Below, in pieces: positions 57,420 to 60,000 of a stretch of DNA of 60,000 nucleotides. Location of the stretch: the NCBI GenBank assembly GCA_009746045.1, contig RPFO01000225.1, positions 641,001 to 701,000 on the forward strand, written 5' to 3'. The position numbers were made by a program, and so were the translations under genes. Every line of letters starts with the position of its first letter. Position 1 is the stretch's first letter. This DNA comes from Mesostigma viride. Lineage: Eukaryota; Streptophyta; Mesostigmatophyceae; Mesostigmatales; Mesostigmataceae. The notes below the pieces were generated by a model. It was not told where the DNA came from. It saw only the letters and a list, made by a program, of their open reading frames with translations, and searched no databases.

Positions 57420-58180
57420 CTATATGGCTAAGCGGTATAGAAATTTTATTTTTCCCCTCCCCCCCACCGAGACCACAGGAAGGGCCTCACACGGGAGAGA
57501 GAGTCCTACGTGAGAAAGGAGATCAGGCATGCGAACAGCTGTATGAAAGAGGTAGGCATAGGATTCATCATCAGGTAGTTCACCATACGGGGTTACACCC
57601 ATAGTAGTAGGAACTAGAGTAGTATTGAGAACATCAAGGTCCTCGAAAAAGGAGTAATCTGCACGACGAGAGAGTGCATCTGGTACTATGTTATCTACAC
57701 CCTTAACATACTGAAGTTTAAAAGGGGAGAACTGTGCTAAAAACTCCATCCAGCGCGCTTGACGAGGGGTAAGGTTGGGTTGTGAGAGAAGATGGGTAAG
57801 AGGGCGGTGATCTGTCTGGATAACTAATCTATAAGGATCAATCTCACAGGGTTCATTCAGACAAACATCAAATTGAGCACCTTTAAGAAAGTGCTGCCAC
57901 GCGTGGCAACAGTACACCACAGCTAATAGTTCTTGCTGGTGGACGGGATAGTTACGCTCCGCAGGAAGCATTGTCCTAGAGATATACTCGATTGGCTGTA
58001 AGCCCTGACCCTGATCCTGGAGAAGGACGCCCCCTATAGCTACCTTGCTAGCATCTGTGGCTACAACAAAGGGTTTAGTAGTATCCGGTAGGATGAGTAC
58101 AGGAGGGGAGAGGAGTAGGGATTTTAGACACTGAAAAGCCGACTGACATTCACTACTCCAAACAAAGGGGATATCCTTCT
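57420..58180 (-). CDS. RNase H region of pol (gypsy element B)
   Basis: On the minus strand, RNase H begins after the reverse transcriptase connection: VATDASKVAIGGVLLQ supplies the first catalytic Asp, EYISRTMLPAERNYP and HQQELLAVVY the catalytic Glu, and LVIQTDHRPLTHLLSQPN and GVDNIVPDALSRR the remaining acidic positions. The frame is lost at a C7 run (57459-57465), then resumes in the integrase frame. The reverse transcriptase part upstream is separated from it by the inserted element at 58181-59894. Confidence 0.88.
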
Positions 58181-59894
58181 TTAACCCCTAAATGGGCAGA
58201 AATACTGCCGATGCATCGGCTGTAACTTCACAATTTTGCAAACCAGATGCCATCCAACCCACCCATATCCAATGGCTGTCCTTGGGGGCCAAGCATGTCC
58301 ATGAGTTGCCCTTCGGGTTGGTATATCACAACCTTACATATATGCAGGGTAGGCCATGTATAACTGCCGTCAAAGTCAGGGGGGTCAAGACGAGCGTTTT
58401 CATTTTTGGTAGAATGTGCATTTTGAATTATGTTGTAAGAGCTAGGCACCTACCACTTCAGGGATGATAAACAATTAGTTGCTGAACAGTTTGAGCCATT
58501 GGGGTCATCATTTGGGTGGGTATACCAGCAGTTACACCCAGTACAGCCCATAGGGGTACCGTTGGTAAAAAGCAACCAATGGGGTAGGAGTGGGCATACT
58601 ACCTACTAATACCTACTAATATGGCCCCCAACCATGCCACACAATACATTTCCCTTCCACAATGATGGGGAAACATAACTGCATCATCACACTGCCCTTA
58701 CATGGCACCTATGTGCAGGTGCCACCTTGTCCATGCACGTAGGTAACGTGGTACGGATACCCTACGCAAGGCATGCATTCTAGGAGGCAGCCACCAACAA
58801 ACTAGTGATGTTAAGCCTATTTCAGCTTGCCCTAGCAAGGATAAACTAGGCCTAAGCTGCTGTAGCTTGCCAGGTGATTGCCAGCACACCTGGTGGCACA
58901 TGCTGACAATGGGAAGCTTCTACTCACCGGTTACATGCTTGATGATGCCACAGAGACCAGCCAACTGCCTCACACTCATGCAATATGTGTGTGGGAAATG
59001 TATAACAAACATATATGGAGGTATTCAAACCCATACAGCCTCTAAAACTTATCACCATCACCCTGTGGCAGGTCAACTGACTGAGGGAAGCATCTAAGAA
59101 GGGTGTTTTAGAAAGGGGCCAGGCCAGGGTCAAGAAAGAGCATGAATAATGCAAAAAGAATGTGCTACACAAGCTAGAACGTATATATAAACGTCAAACA
59201 TCGATAGGAAAACGATGATTAAGCTTTACCAGGCATGGATGGCGTTACCTTGGCCCAGGCGGTGGCCGCAAAATGGCGCATTTCGGCACACCAAAGTTGT
59301 GCAGCATGGTCGCTGGATTCGGCGACTTCTGGCCACCCTTGCACGTTTACGACCACTATGTATCATAAAAAGTACAAAGAAACCAATATATCCTTTAAAA
59401 TACGCCGGAAAGGTATTGCTGTCAACGTTTCTATCGTCCGGCCTGATCGCAGTTTTTTCCAGCAAGAACGCTGCCGACACCTATCAAATGGCATTCCCGC
59501 GAACCAAAAATTGGCCTGTATCATCTTTAGGACGTATAAAATCAATTTCCTGAGTTTGGTCAGAAAATTCGAACGAAAACGTAAATGCCATGCGTGGGCG
59601 CAAGCCGCCATGGCCAGGTCGTCGTTTTCCGGAATGCACGTTGTACGTGAAAAAGTACCCTGACCCCTTGTACTTCGACCGGCCAGAACACCTCTATAAC
59701 TTTGTCAGAAGTATGCAAACCCTAGTACCATGCTGTGAGGAAAATTATAAACTTTCGATCTTCTCAGCTAAACGTTTCCTAATTCTCAATAGTTTTCGCG
59801 GCATTTGGTCCCCCGAGAAGGGGCCGACGTGTCGGCTGTAAGTTGTAACTCAGTTTTAGGCGGAAAATCGGCAGCCAGACCATTTAGGGGTTAA
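58181..59894. mobile_element. TTAA-class DNA element inserted in gypsy element B
   Basis: Perfect 11-bp inverted termini CCCCTAAATGG (58185-58195) and CCATTTAGGGG (59880-59890) are flanked by TTAA at 58181-58184 and 59891-59894. TTAA duplication with C-run termini is the hallmark of the piggyBac superfamily. Removing the element and one TTAA brings the two halves of the gypsy pol frame together in phase, so the insertion was clean. No transposase ORF is complete, so the element is non-autonomous. Its right half aligns with the element in pyruvate kinase intron 3. Confidence 0.88.
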
Positions 59895-60000
59895 TAGATG
59901 ATTAATAGGAGCTGCTATAGTTGCGAAACGCGGGATAAAACGCCTATAGTAAGAAGCAATTCCTAGAAAACTACGTACACCTTTAACGTCGGTAGGGGTA
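59895..60000 (-). CDS. End of reverse transcriptase of gypsy element B (partial)
   Basis: On the minus strand this reads the thumb/connection segment DVKGVRSFLGIASYYRRFIP followed by a helix leading into the insertion at 59894. The F-L-G-x-x-x-Y-Y-R-R-F-I motif is typical of Ty3/gypsy reverse transcriptases. The catalytic part lies beyond the window. Confidence 0.9.

Larger units (their letters stand above)
52446..60000 (-). mobile_element. Ty3/gypsy chromovirus (element B), continues past the right edge
   Basis: In minus-strand order: end of reverse transcriptase (from the right edge), an inserted TTAA element (59894-58181), RNase H (58180-57420), integrase with chromodomain (57309-55783), an extra ORF (about 55710-53394), a purine-rich tract, and the 3' LTR (53016-52446). 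The gag and most of reverse transcriptase lie outside. All pol motifs that are present look intact apart from one homopolymer shift and the insertion, so the element is fairly young. Confidence 0.9.

Overview
The window looks like nuclear DNA of a green alga (Viridiplantae, probably a chlorophyte). The evidence is GC-rich, intron-dense coding sequence, a very large BEACH-domain gene of the plant BCHC type, an intron-split pyruvate kinase, chromodomain Ty3/gypsy and Ty1/copia retrotransposons, TTAA-targeting DNA elements, and abundant long microsatellites. I saw no bacterial-style operon, rRNA, tRNA or CRISPR array. The species cannot be named from this sequence.

Left third (17-22656, minus strand): one gene fills this region. 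Twenty-three exons from 20317 down to 17 could be placed with consensus splice sites. Their reading phase is kept across every junction except one 12-G/C homopolymer. They encode, in order, a concanavalin A-like lectin module, armadillo-like segments, a giant low-complexity exon, and the lead-in to the PH-BEACH domain. The PH-BEACH and WD40 parts lie beyond the left edge. Four less certain N-terminal exons lie at 21144-22656. The introns are full of short tandem repeats, several of them directly upstream of 3' splice sites.

Middle (22657-31315): a roughly 1.5 kb divergent intergenic region precedes a six-exon plus-strand pyruvate kinase gene with all catalytic motifs. A short, separate first exon may encode a plastid-type presequence. 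Each of the last four exons is followed, just inside the next intron, by a diverged copy of its own 3' end. Intron 3 holds a 1.7 kb TTAA-class element and intron 2 holds three kinds of simple repeat.

Right half (31316-60000): a mobile-element landscape. It contains a broken non-LTR-like ORF end (33.2-33.6 kb), a foldback repeat (33.9-34.6 kb) and a 5'-truncated chromovirus with its 3' LTR (34.66-38.87 kb). A block bounded by inverted repeats (39.64-49.85 kb) carries a protein-kinase ORF and a (CCCT)n array, and a young copia element with two 484-bp LTRs that look identical is inserted in that array. Next come a region of perfect palindromes, a 2-oxoglutarate/Fe(II) dioxygenase-like gene (50138-51106), an 857-bp (ACTC)n array, and a second chromovirus (52446 to the right edge) interrupted by a second copy of the 1.7 kb TTAA element. 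Both chromoviruses carry an unrecognised extra ORF downstream of the integrase-chromodomain. The copia polyprotein appears to place its protease between integrase and reverse transcriptase.

Caution: most apparent frameshifts sit at homopolymer runs, so assembly error is at least as likely as gene decay. Only the BEACH gene, pyruvate kinase and perhaps the dioxygenase-like gene look like ordinary host genes.
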